Assembly (NCBI RefSeq): GCF_023148685.1
Contig: NZ_JAHXNL010000003.1
Span: 288,379-352,378 of the forward strand
Length of the DNA: 64,000 nt
Origin: Georgenia sp. EYE_87
GTDB lineage: Bacteria; Actinomycetota; Actinomycetes; Actinomycetales; Actinomycetaceae
Reading direction: 5' to 3'
Shown here: piece after piece, positions 54,305 to 62,084 of the stretch
Layout: every line of letters starts with the position of its first letter
How positions within the stretch are numbered: the first letter of the stretch is position 1
The notes under the pieces: generated by a model
Seen by the model: only the letters and a program-made list of their open reading frames with translations
What the model was told of the DNA's origin: nothing
The model's database searches: none
Made by a program: the position numbers and the translations under genes

Positions 54305-54556
54305 ATGCCCGAGTCCAAGAAGCGCAAGAAGCCCGACGAGAAGGGGCACGAGCCGCGCCCCGCGGCGGTTCCCGCCGTCAGCCCCCGTTGGTGGGCACCG
54401 ACGATGGTCACGCTCATGGTGATCGGTCTCGTCTGCGTCGTGCTGACCTACCTGACCAAGGGCAACCTGCCCGTCCCCGGTCTGGGGAACTGGAACCTGG
54501 CCATCGGCTTCTCGATCATGATCGTGGGCTTCTTCATGACCCTGCGCTGGCGCTGA
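54305..54556 (+). CDS. crgA: Cell division protein CrgA
   Basis: An 83-residue CrgA. A basic cytosolic segment (KKRKKPDEKG) is followed by two transmembrane helices joined by a short loop (TKGNLPVPGLGNWN). It recruits FtsI-type PBPs and other divisome proteins, and modulates FtsZ ring formation. GAGGAG lies nine bases before the ATG. Confidence 0.95.
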   Translation: MPESKKRKKPDEKGHEPRPAAVPAVSPRWWAPTMVTLMVIGLVCVVLTYLTKGNLPVPGLGNWNLAIGFSIMIVGFFMTLRWR

Positions 54557-54581
54557 CGCAGGTCTCACCGCTGCTCGGCCG

Positions 54582-54664
54582 CGGCTCGCCCCGGGCACGA
54601 CGCTGCCACGGCTCGCCCCGGGCACGACGCTGCCGCGGCTCGGCCCGGGCACAGCGCGCTGCCG
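54582..54664. repeat. Three 27-bp tandem repeats after crgA
   Basis: Units start at 54582, 54609 and 54636 and share CGGCTCGCCCCGGGCACGAC; the third is more diverged. Confidence 0.8.
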
Positions 54665-55064
54665 GTCCGGTGACAGCTCGGCCGACCGCGGGGCGCGCAC
54701 CGTTGCGCCACCCGGGCCGTCGCGCGCCGGGGCCGGTGCACGTGGGCCGCCGCTAGCGAGGCGCAACCTCGGTGGCGTGGCGTGGCGATGCTGACGCCTC
54801 CGGGCGTGGCACCGACAAACCTGACGCTCGGTGACATGCATGACCAGGCATCGCCGGCGCGTCGCCTGCACCGGCGCAACCCGGCCCTCGCTCACGACAA
54901 AGACGTCCAGGCACTTCGCCCAGCACCTCCCTCTCAACTCCTCTGAGTCCGCCGTCCCGTCCTTCTGAGTCCGCCGTCGGGGCGGGCGGAGCACACTCGC
55001 GGGCGCTCCGCCGGGCAACCGTGTCACGTGCACTGACTCGCGTCGAACGCGCGTACCCACAGAC

Positions 55065-55378
55065 TTATCCCCACCTGGGGATAATCACACGTGTGTAAGT
55101 TTCCACCGCTGTGTGTACAGCTGTGGATAACCGGGCCCGGTCGGTCCACAGGTGTGCAGAACGATGTGGAGAACTACACGGATGTAAGTTCCTCCGGCCC
55201 ACGTGGCCTTGGCGGGCGTGAGCCGCACGCTGGTGCCGCCCGGCCCGGTAGCTGGACGTCTCCGGCGGTTCGCGCGAGGCGCTGGGCGACCTCGCTGCAC
55301 CGTGTGGGTCCGCTGCGCACATGTCCACAGCCCCTCGTGTGGAAACCGCGGCCGACACGGAGCCGGGATTGTGGACAG
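55065..55378. promoter_or_regulatory. DnaA-box cluster
   Basis: At least seven boxes lie in 314 bp. TTATCCCCA and TGGGGATAA (55065-55073 and 55076-55084) are an exact inverted pair two bases apart; TGTGGATAA (55122-55130) is the perfect consensus TTATCCACA on the minus strand. One- or two-mismatch boxes are at 55142-55150, 55165-55173 (TTCTCCACA on the minus strand), 55321-55329, 55338-55346 and 55370-55378. It could be an origin part, a DnaA titration site or a regulatory region. Confidence 0.65.
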
Positions 55379-55596
55379 GCAATCACCTCGTCGGGGGAGA
55401 ACCTCGCGCACGGCCCGAACCCGCCGTCGCGGTCACGCCACGCCGGATGCTCAGAGATGGCTCGCTCAGCCGCGCGCACCACGGCGCGAGCGAGCGCCCG
55501 AGAGGGTGCACAGCGACACGGCGGTCCTCGGTGCGCGGGGGCGAACCTCGAGCGGGCGGTGCCGGGGGAAGGGACTCCGCGGCCCGGGCGGCGCCC

Positions 55597-56454
55597 TCAG
55601 CCCAGCAGGGGGGCGTAGCGCGCGACCACAAGCGCCACGAGGATGACGGCGACCCCCACCGTGGCGGCGACGCCGACGAGCGTGCGCCGGTCCCGCGGCG
55701 CGTGCGCGTACGCGAGGGCGAGCACGGCGCCGGTGATTGCCCCGCCGAGGTGCGACTGCCAGGAGATGCCGGCGAAGACGAAGCCGAGGAAGAAGTTCAG
55801 GGCGATGAGGATGAGGATCTGGGTCGCGTCGCGGCCGAACTTCCGCATGACGATGAAGATGGCCGAGAAGAGCCCGAACACAGCACCCGACGCACCGACG
55901 ACGGAGGTGCTCCAGGACGGGTCTGCCGGGCTGGCCAGCAGCAGCACTGCCACTGACCCGCCGAAGGCGGAGAGGAGGTACAGCGCCGTGAAACGCCATC
56001 GCCCCAGCGCCGGCTCGAGGACCGAGCCCACGATCCACAGGGCATACATGTTGAGTGCGAGGTGCAGGGTGCCGCCGTGGAGGAATGCGGAGGAGAGGAA
56101 CCGGTAGGGCTCCTGCACGCCCAGGGCCGGCATGAAGATGAAGCTGCCGGTGACCGTGAGACCCGGCACCCGCTGGGCGAGGTAGAGCACCACGCACAGC
56201 GCGATCAGAGTGATCGTGACGACCGGCCGTCCACCCCGTGCGCGTCCACCGAGCACGGTGCGCGTCACGGGCATCCTCGCCCGGGCCTCGTTGACGCAGT
56301 CGACGCACTGGATCCCGACGGGCGCGGGGCGCTGACACTCCGGGCACGCCGGGCGCGCGCAGCGCTGGCAGCGCACGTACGAGACGCGGTCGGGGTGACG
56401 GGGGCAGACCGGCACCTGCGGGGTGCCGATCTGCCCGTGTGCGTGCTCGGTCAT
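55597..56454 (-). CDS. Rhomboid family intramembrane serine protease
   Basis: A 285-residue rhomboid. The N-terminal cytosolic part has a zinc-finger-like set of cysteines and histidines (CPRHPDRVSYVRCQRC, CPECQRP, CVDC). Six membrane helices follow, with catalytic Ser in GASGAVFGL and His in SHLGG; the HxxxN oxyanion residues are in LHLALNMYAL. It cuts within transmembrane helices of unknown substrates. Confidence 0.93.
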   Translation of the reverse strand: MTEHAHGQIGTPQVPVCPRHPDRVSYVRCQRCARPACPECQRPAPVGIQCVDCVNEARARMPVTRTVLGGRARGGRPVVTITLIALCVVLYLAQRVPGLTVTGSFIFMPALGVQEPYRFLSSAFLHGGTLHLALNMYALWIVGSVLEPALGRWRFTALYLLSAFGGSVAVLLLASPADPSWSTSVVGASGAVFGLFSAIFIVMRKFGRDATQILILIALNFFLGFVFAGISWQSHLGGAITGAVLALAYAHAPRDRRTLVGVAATVGVAVILVALVVARYAPLLG

Positions 56455-56458
56455 GCGA

Positions 56459-56980
56459 CTACTCGGTGACGGTCACCGAGTTGATGGTGATGTCCTCCAC
56501 CGGACGGTCCATCGCCCCCGTGTCGGTGCTGCCGATCTTGTCGACGACGGCGCGGGAGGCCTGGTCCACGACCTTGCCGAAGATCGTGTGCTTGCCCTGC
56601 AGCCAGGTGGTCGGGGCCGTCGTGATGAAGAACTGGGAGCCGTTGGTGCCGCGGCCCATGCGCTTGCCGGCGTTCGCCATCGCGAGCACGTAGGGCTCGG
56701 TGAAGTTCAGCTCCGGGTGGATCTCGTCGTCGAACTGGTAGCCGGGGCCGCCGGTCCCGTTACCGAGGGGGTCGCCGCCCTGGATCATGAAGTTGGGGAT
56801 CACGCGGTGGAAGATCGAGCCGTCGTAGAGCGGACGCGTGGTCTCCTCGCCGGTGGCCGGGTCGGTCCACGTCCGAGCGCCCGTGGCCAGCTCGGTGAAG
56901 TTCTTGACCGTCTTCGGCGCGTGGTTCGGGTAGAGCTCGACGGTGATGTCGCCCGCCGAGGTGTGCAGAGTGGCTTCCAT
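56459..56980 (-). CDS. ppiA: Cyclophilin-type peptidyl-prolyl isomerase
   Basis: A 173-residue cytosolic cyclophilin. [15 protein letters not shown] and GSQFFITT contain the catalytic Arg, Phe, Met and Gln, and [12 protein letters not shown] closes the site. A Trp/Asp-rich insert after the second strand ([22 protein letters not shown]) is common in actinobacterial PpiA. It catalyses proline isomerisation in folding. It lies 4 bp from the rhomboid gene. Confidence 0.95.
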   Translation of the reverse strand: MEATLHTSAGDITVELYPNHAPKTVKNFTELATGARTWTDPATGEETTRPLYDGSIFHRVIPNFMIQGGDPLGNGTGGPGYQFDDEIHPELNFTEPYVLAMANAGKRMGRGTNGSQFFITTAPTTWLQGKHTIFGKVVDQASRAVVDKIGSTDTGAMDRPVEDITINSVTVTE

Positions 56981-57030
56981 GCCCCGATCCTTGCACGGCC
57001 CGCCCCCTCGCGGCACGGCGGGTCCGTCCG

Positions 57031-57078
57031 CCGCCGTCGGGTCGGGACCTCCGGCCGCCGTCGGGTCGGGACCTCCGG
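57031..57078. repeat. 24-bp perfect tandem duplication upstream of ppiA
   Basis: Two identical units, 57031-57054 and 57055-57078, lie between the divergent ppiA gene and the gene at 57248, about 50 bp from the ppiA start. Confidence 0.85.
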
Positions 57079-57247
57079 CCCAGGAGCCGCCGCGCTCGCG
57101 CGCCCTCCTCGTCGCCAGACAGGATGGAACCGTGCGAGCCTGGGCGCGTTCGACCAAGAGAGTGCAAGATGGATCGCAGTGGAGCGCGTCACCAGACTGG
57201 TGCGCGCCGCCGCACGGATTTGTCCTCGAGACGACCAGGGAGAGCAC

Positions 57248-58063
57248 ATGTTGCGCAAGCGCAAGGCCATCGTGGTGGTAGAGCCGGAGCACAAGTTCGA
57301 CGCCGAACGGTTGCGCAAGCAGGCCGCGGCGCTCGGCGCGGTGGCCCAGGTGCAGGCCGCGCAGGCGGCCAAGCAGGCAGCCGTCGCCCGCGAGCAGGCG
57401 GCCCACCTCGCCGAGCTCAGCAAGGACTGGGCGACCCCGCGCGTGGAGGCCGCGGCCGCCTGGGCGGGGCCGAAGGTCGACAAGGCGTGGAGGGAGACCG
57501 TCAAGGCCACCGCGCCCAAGGTGGAGCACGCGACCGAGCGGGTCCGCCCCGCCGTCGACAACGCGTACGAGCGGATCGTGGACGACTACCTGCCCCGCGT
57601 GCAGAAGGCGATGCACGACGCCGCCGACGCCGCCGCTGGGGGCGAGGGCCTCTCGGGCAAGGCGAGCAAGGCCGGCCGCGCGGCGCGCAAGGCCCTCTCC
57701 GAGCCGCCGCAGAAGAGCCACGGCCTCGGCAAGACCCTCGGCTGGGTGCTGGTGGGCACCGCGGCGGCGGGCACGGGCTACCTGCTGTGGCGGCGTAGCC
57801 AGCCGGTCGACGACCCGTGGGCCGAGGAGTACTGGGAGGACACCACGGTGACCTCGCCGGCCGCCTCGACGGAGTCCGGGACCGCCGGCGGTACCGCCTC
57901 GACGGTGAAGGAGAAGGTCGGCGAGGCGAAGGAGAAGGTCGCCGGCGCGGCGGACTCCTCCGGCGCGAAGCCCGGCCAGACCTGGGAGGCGGACACGCCC
58001 CGCCCCGGCCAGGAGCACAAGGTCGAGGACCAGGGTCCGAGCGGGACCACGCCGGCCCCCTGA
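57248..58063 (+). CDS. Coiled-coil membrane protein in the CwsA position
   Basis: A 271-residue protein of unknown function. An Ala/Gln-rich helical region (about 15-160, with [21 protein letters not shown]) precedes one transmembrane helix (about 160-180, [20 protein letters not shown]) and an acidic, Ser/Thr/Gly-rich tail ([10 protein letters not shown]). In mycobacteria the slot between the tRNAs and ppiA holds cwsA, a small membrane protein of wall synthesis and cell shape, but that gene is shorter and on the other strand. A related role is a guess from position. Confidence 0.75.
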   Translation: MLRKRKAIVVVEPEHKFDAERLRKQAAALGAVAQVQAAQAAKQAAVAREQAAHLAELSKDWATPRVEAAAAWAGPKVDKAWRETVKATAPKVEHATERVRPAVDNAYERIVDDYLPRVQKAMHDAADAAAGGEGLSGKASKAGRAARKALSEPPQKSHGLGKTLGWVLVGTAAAGTGYLLWRRSQPVDDPWAEEYWEDTTVTSPAASTESGTAGGTASTVKEKVGEAKEKVAGAADSSGAKPGQTWEADTPRPGQEHKVEDQGPSGTTPAP

Positions 58064-58106
58064 CGGCCGAGCCTGCCGGGTCCTGCACGGACCACCGATC
58101 ACCTGG

Positions 58107-58130
58107 ACGCGGCCCCTTCGGGGGCCGCGT
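58107..58130 (+). terminator. Terminator with UUCG tetraloop
   Basis: A perfect 10-bp stem (58107-58116 with 58121-58130) closed by TTCG, 44 bp after the stop of the preceding gene and followed by TCGTCGTC. Confidence 0.8.
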
Positions 58131-58220
58131 TCGTCGTCCCGTCAGGGATCCGGGAACCACCGGCGCGCTGTCGATCCTCAGCTTCGTCACGCGCGCCCGC
58201 CACCTGCCCGCGACACGACC

Positions 58221-58250
58221 GAGGCCCCTCCCTCGGGCGGGAGGGGCCTC
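58221..58250 (-). terminator. Hairpin after tRNA-Ala
   Basis: A perfect 12-bp stem with a 6-base loop (58221-58232 with 58239-58250) begins 11 bp beyond the tRNA-Ala 3' end on the minus strand. Confidence 0.7.
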
Positions 58251-58260
58251 TCGACTGCGG

Positions 58261-58333
58261 TGGAGCCAACGGGACTCGAACCCGTAACCCCCTGCTTGCA
58301 AAGCAGGTGCGCTACCAATTGCGCCATGGCCCC
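58261..58333 (-). tRNA. tRNA-Ala (TGC)
   Basis: A 73-nt tRNA. Acceptor GGGGCCA/TGGCTCC with discriminator A, anticodon loop TTTGCAA (TGC) with stem CCTGC/GCAGG, and T loop GTTCGAGTCC. CCA is not fully encoded. Confidence 0.97.
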
Positions 58334-58367
58334 GCGTGCCCCGTGGGGCGCGGTGGGAACTACCCGG

Positions 58368-58502
58368 TCACCTGGGGGGCTGCTCGCCGAAGCTGTCGGT
58401 GACCTCCGCCCACAGGTCCCGCTCCTCGCGGTCCTGACGGACCTTGATCCAGGCGACGTACCCCGCGATCGCGGCGGTGGTCAGCAGCAGTGCCTTCTTC
58501 AC
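58368..58502 (-). CDS. DLW-39 family small protein
   Basis: A 44-residue protein encoded between tRNA-Ala and tRNA-Ile. It starts at a GTG with AGGAGG six bases upstream: MKKALLLTTAAIAGYVAWIK gives a single membrane helix, then VRQDREERDLWAEVTDSFGE with the Asp-Leu-Trp motif (residues 29-31) that names the family. The same small gene sits between these two tRNAs in many actinobacteria. The function is unknown. Confidence 0.85.
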   Translation of the reverse strand: MKKALLLTTAAIAGYVAWIKVRQDREERDLWAEVTDSFGEQPPR

Positions 58503-58550
58503 GTCGAACCTCCTGTGATGCCCCTCGGGGCCCGCAGGGGCGGTGCGGGG

Positions 58551-58624
58551 TGGGCCTAGCTGGACTCGAACCAGCGACCTCTTCCTTATCAGGGAAGCGC
58601 TCTAACCGACTGAGCTATAGGCCC
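58551..58624 (-). tRNA. tRNA-Ile (GAT)
   Basis: A 74-nt tRNA. Acceptor GGGCCTA/TAGGCCC with discriminator A, anticodon loop CTGATAA (GAT) with stem CTTCC/GGAAG, T loop GTTCGAGTCC. Confidence 0.97.
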
Positions 58625-58681
58625 CCGCCTACCCGTCAGGACCGGTGAGGTCCTCGGGGGCGTGCGCTGTGCGCGCGTGCA

Positions 58682-58711
58682 AGACTATCCCAGGGCCCGC
58701 CCTCGTCCCAA
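58682..58711 (-). promoter_or_regulatory. Possible tRNA-Ile promoter
   Basis: On the minus strand TTGGGA (58711-58706) and TAGTCT (58687-58682) are 18 bp apart, about 60 bp upstream of the tRNA 5' end. Confidence 0.4.
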
Positions 58712-58750
58712 ACCGGTGGGCGGCCGGGTGATGAGACTCACGGGCGCCGG

Positions 58751-59344
58751 TCAGTCGTCCGTCAGGGTCATGTGTAGCCCGCCGACCAGCGCGGCCACGA
58801 TGTTGTACAGGAACGCACCGATCGTGCCGAGCGCGGTCAGCAGCAGGATGTCCACCACGCCGACGATCGTGGCGAAGGACATCACCCGGTCGAACTTCAC
58901 GTAGTCCATGAGCTGCAGGAAGCTCTCGGAGCCGATCGACACCAGCAGGTCCTCGATGTCGGCGAAGACGTGCATCGAGTCCAGCACGAACCACACCAGC
59001 GCGGCGGCGACGACGATCATGATGCCCAGCGCCACCGACAGCAGGAACGAGAGCTTCATCGCGGACCAGGGGTCGATGCGCGAGATCGACAGCCGCACCC
59101 GGCGGGGCCCGCCGGCCACCGGCCGGGCGGCCGCGCCGCCGGAGGCCGTGCGCGGGACCTCGCCCGGCGACGGCGCCGACGTGGGCGAGCCCGCGGAGCG
59201 GTCGGCCGGCCCCTCCCGGTCGGCCGGGCCGGCGAACCGGTCGGCCACGCTGCGCCGGAGCGTCTGCGTGCGCGAGAGGTCCTCGTCCGGCGACGGCGGG
59301 GGCGGCGGGGTCACGCCGTCCCGCCCCGGGGTGGTGGTGCTCAT
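58751..59344 (-). CDS. DUF3566 transmembrane protein
   Basis: A 197-residue protein. A disordered Pro/Ser/Ala-rich cytosolic half (1-80) is followed by the DUF3566 domain (about 82-195, [36 protein letters not shown]-type last helix) with two membrane helices. It occurs directly after gyrA in most actinobacteria. The start overlaps the gyrA stop (ATGA), so it is translationally coupled. Function unknown. Confidence 0.93.
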   Translation of the reverse strand: MSTTTPGRDGVTPPPPPSPDEDLSRTQTLRRSVADRFAGPADREGPADRSAGSPTSAPSPGEVPRTASGGAAARPVAGGPRRVRLSISRIDPWSAMKLSFLLSVALGIMIVVAAALVWFVLDSMHVFADIEDLLVSIGSESFLQLMDYVKFDRVMSFATIVGVVDILLLTALGTIGAFLYNIVAALVGGLHMTLTDD

Positions 59345-62019
59345 GCGTCTCCTCCGTCAGTGGCGCCGGCGGCTTCCTCAGGGGACGACGCTACCCCGTC
59401 GGCGTCCTCCGGCGTCGACCCCGTCACGGCGGTGTCGCCGGAGGCCGCGGTCGCCCCGGTGGCGGGCGTGCCCTCGACGCCGACCTCGGCGTCGACGTCG
59501 CGCTGGACGTTCCGGGCGACGGCGATGATGCGGTCACCCTTGTCGGGTCGGGCGAAGGTGACGCCCTGGGTGTTCCGGCCGGTGAGGTTGACCTCGCCGA
59601 CGGCGGAGCGGACGATCTTGCCACTCTCCATGATGACCATCACCTCGTCGTCGGGGGCGGTGAGGAGCGCCCCCACGAGGTCCCCGCGGGCCTCCACGAG
59701 GTTGGCGACCTTGATGCCCAGGCCGCCGCGGCCCTGGACGCGGTACTCGGACACCGAGGTGCGCTTGGCAAAGCCGCCCTCGGTGACCACGAAGAGCGCG
59801 GAGTTCTCGTACCAGTCGCGCAGGACGTCCATGGCGAGAAGCTCGTCGCCGTCGCGGAACTTCATGCCGGTCACGCCGGAGGTCGCGCGCCCCATCGGGC
59901 GCAGCGCCTCGTCGGTCGCGGTGAACCGCAGCGACTGGCCCTTGCGGGAGACCAGGAGGAGGTCGTCGTCGGGGTCGACGAGCCGCGCGGCGATCACACG
60001 GTCGGGGTTGCCGTCCTCGTCCTCGCGCAGGTTGATGCCGATGACACCGCCGGTGCGGTTGGTGTTGTACTCCTGCAGCCGGGTCTTCTTCACCAGGCCG
60101 CGCTGGGTGGCCAGGACGAGGTACTCGGCCTGGTCGTAGTCGCGCAGCGCCACCACCTGGGCGATGCTCTCGCCGGGCTGGAAGGCGAGCAGGTTGGCCA
60201 CGTGCTGGCCCTTGGAGTCGCGGCCGCCCTCGGGCAGCTCGTACCCCTTGGCCCGGTAGACGCGGCCGAGGTTGGTGAAGAAGAGCAGCCAGTGGTGCGT
60301 GGTGGTGACGCCGAAGTGCTCGACGAGGTCGTCCTCGCGCAGCTGCGCGCCCTTCACGCCCTTGCCGCCGCGGCGCTGGGAGCGGTAGCTGTCCGTCCGC
60401 GTGCGCTTGGCGTACCCGCCGCGGGTGATCGTCACGACGATCTCTTCCTCGGGGATGAGGTCCTCGATGGACATCTCCCCGTCGAAGGGCACGATCGTGG
60501 TGCGGCGCTCGTCGCCGTACTTCTCGACCGTCGCGGCCAGCTCCTCGCCGACGATCTCGCGCTGGCGCGCGGGTGAGGCGAGGATGGCCTTGAAGCTGCG
60601 GATCTTCGCCTCCTCCTCCTCGTACTGCTCCATGATCTTCTGGCGCTCGAGGGCGGCCAGGCGGCGCAGCTGCATCGTCAGGATGGCCTCGGCCTGGACC
60701 TCGTCGATCTCGAGGAGCTCCATCAGGCCGGTGCGGGCCTCGTCCACGGTCGGGGAGCGCCGGATGAGCGCGATGACCTCGTCGAGGGCGTCCAGCGCCT
60801 TGAGGAGCGCGCGCAGGATGTGGATGCGCTCCTCGGCCTTGCGCAGCAGGAACCGCGTGCGCCGGACGATGACCTCGATCTGGTGGTTGACCCAGTGCCG
60901 GACGAAGCCGTCCAGGCTCAGGGTGCGGGGCACGCCGTCGACCAGGGCGAGCATGTTCGCCGGGAAGTTGTCCTGCAGCTGGGTGTGCTTGTACAGGTTG
61001 TTCAGCACGACCTTGGCGACGGCGTCGCGCTTGAGGACGATGACCAGCTTCTGGCCGTTACGACCCGAGGACTCGTCACGGATGTCGGCGACGCCGGTGA
61101 TCCGCCCGTCCTTGACGCCGTCGACGATCTTCTGCGAGAGCCGGTCGGGGTTGACCTGGTACGGCAGCTCAGAGACCACGAGGCACTGACGGCCCTGGAT
61201 CTCCTCGACGGTGACCACGGCGCGCTGGGTGATCGACCCGCGACCGGTGCGGTACATCTCCTCGATGCCACGCCGGCCCAGGATGGTCGCGCCGGTCGGG
61301 AAGTCCGGGCCCTTGATCCGGAGCATGAGCTCGCCGAGGAGCTCCTCCTTGGTGGCCTCGGGGTGCTCGAGGAACCACTTCACGCCGTCGGCGACCTCGC
61401 GCAGGTTGTGCGGCGGGATGCGGGTGGCCATGCCGACGGCGATGCCCTCGGAACCGTTGACCAGGAGGTTGGGGAACCGGGCCGGCAGGACGACCGGCTC
61501 CTGGTTGCGGCCGTCGTAGTTGTCCTGGAAGTCGACGGTGTCGGAGTCGATGTCGCGCACCATCTCCAGGGCGAGCGGCGCCATCTTGCACTCGGTGTAC
61601 CGCGGGGCCGCGGCGCCCAGGTCTCCGGGTGAGCCGAAGTTGCCCTGGCCCGCGACGAGCGGGTAGCGCATCGACCAGGGCTGGACCAGCCGCACCAGGG
61701 CGTCGTAGATCGAGGTGTCGCCGTGGGGGTGGTACTGCCCCATGACCTCGCCGACCACGCGCGAGCACTTGGAGAAGCTGGAGTCGGGGCGGTAGCCGCC
61801 GTCGTACATCGCGTACAGCACGCGCCGGTGGACCGGCTTGAGGCCGTCGCGCACGTCCGGCAGGGCGCGGGAGACGATGACGGACATCGCGTAGTCCAGG
61901 TAGGAGCGCTGCATCTCCAGCTGCAGGTCCACCTGCTCGACGCGGTCGCGCACGGCGACCTGGTCCTCGGTGCCCTCCGGCTGCTCGGTGGGGCCCTGGT
62001 CCTCGGGTGGCTGGGTCAC
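59341..62019 (-). CDS. gyrA: DNA gyrase subunit A
   Basis: An 892-residue GyrA from a GTG start with AAGGAC upstream. The winged helix with [15 protein letters not shown] and the active-site Tyr in PRYTECKM lie in the first 140 residues, and the GyrA-box in RSQRRGGKG opens the C-terminal DNA-wrapping pinwheel. A Thr/Ala/Gly/Asp-rich tail ends the protein. With GyrB it introduces negative supercoils. The drug-contact Ser and Asp of the quinolone region are in the susceptible form. Confidence 0.98.
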   Translation of the reverse strand: MTQPPEDQGPTEQPEGTEDQVAVRDRVEQVDLQLEMQRSYLDYAMSVIVSRALPDVRDGLKPVHRRVLYAMYDGGYRPDSSFSKCSRVVGEVMGQYHPHGDTSIYDALVRLVQPWSMRYPLVAGQGNFGSPGDLGAAAPRYTECKMAPLALEMVRDIDSDTVDFQDNYDGRNQEPVVLPARFPNLLVNGSEGIAVGMATRIPPHNLREVADGVKWFLEHPEATKEELLGELMLRIKGPDFPTGATILGRRGIEEMYRTGRGSITQRAVVTVEEIQGRQCLVVSELPYQVNPDRLSQKIVDGVKDGRITGVADIRDESSGRNGQKLVIVLKRDAVAKVVLNNLYKHTQLQDNFPANMLALVDGVPRTLSLDGFVRHWVNHQIEVIVRRTRFLLRKAEERIHILRALLKALDALDEVIALIRRSPTVDEARTGLMELLEIDEVQAEAILTMQLRRLAALERQKIMEQYEEEEAKIRSFKAILASPARQREIVGEELAATVEKYGDERRTTIVPFDGEMSIEDLIPEEEIVVTITRGGYAKRTRTDSYRSQRRGGKGVKGAQLREDDLVEHFGVTTTHHWLLFFTNLGRVYRAKGYELPEGGRDSKGQHVANLLAFQPGESIAQVVALRDYDQAEYLVLATQRGLVKKTRLQEYNTNRTGGVIGINLREDEDGNPDRVIAARLVDPDDDLLLVSRKGQSLRFTATDEALRPMGRATSGVTGMKFRDGDELLAMDVLRDWYENSALFVVTEGGFAKRTSVSEYRVQGRGGLGIKVANLVEARGDLVGALLTAPDDEVMVIMESGKIVRSAVGEVNLTGRNTQGVTFARPDKGDRIIAVARNVQRDVDAEVGVEGTPATGATAASGDTAVTGSTPEDADGVASSPEEAAGATDGGDA

Positions 62020-62084
62020 TGGTGTCCTTCTCGTCCTCGTCGGTCACGTCCGGGCGGCGGGGCGCCCGGGTCAGGCTGTGGTGG

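Larger units (their letters stand above)
54557..55596. other. 1-kb gene-free region with repeats and a DnaA-box cluster
   Basis: I see no supported gene in this 1,040-bp gap between crgA and the rhomboid gene. It holds three 27-bp repeats at its left end, a 15-bp direct repeat TCTGAGTCCGCCGTC (54943-54957 and 54965-54979), and the DnaA-box cluster at 55065-55378. Confidence 0.6.

Noticed and set aside
54131-55060. A 309-residue minus-strand frame in the crgA-rhomboid gap
   Set aside because: It is made of repeats and the antisense of crgA, and has no ribosome-binding site or domain.
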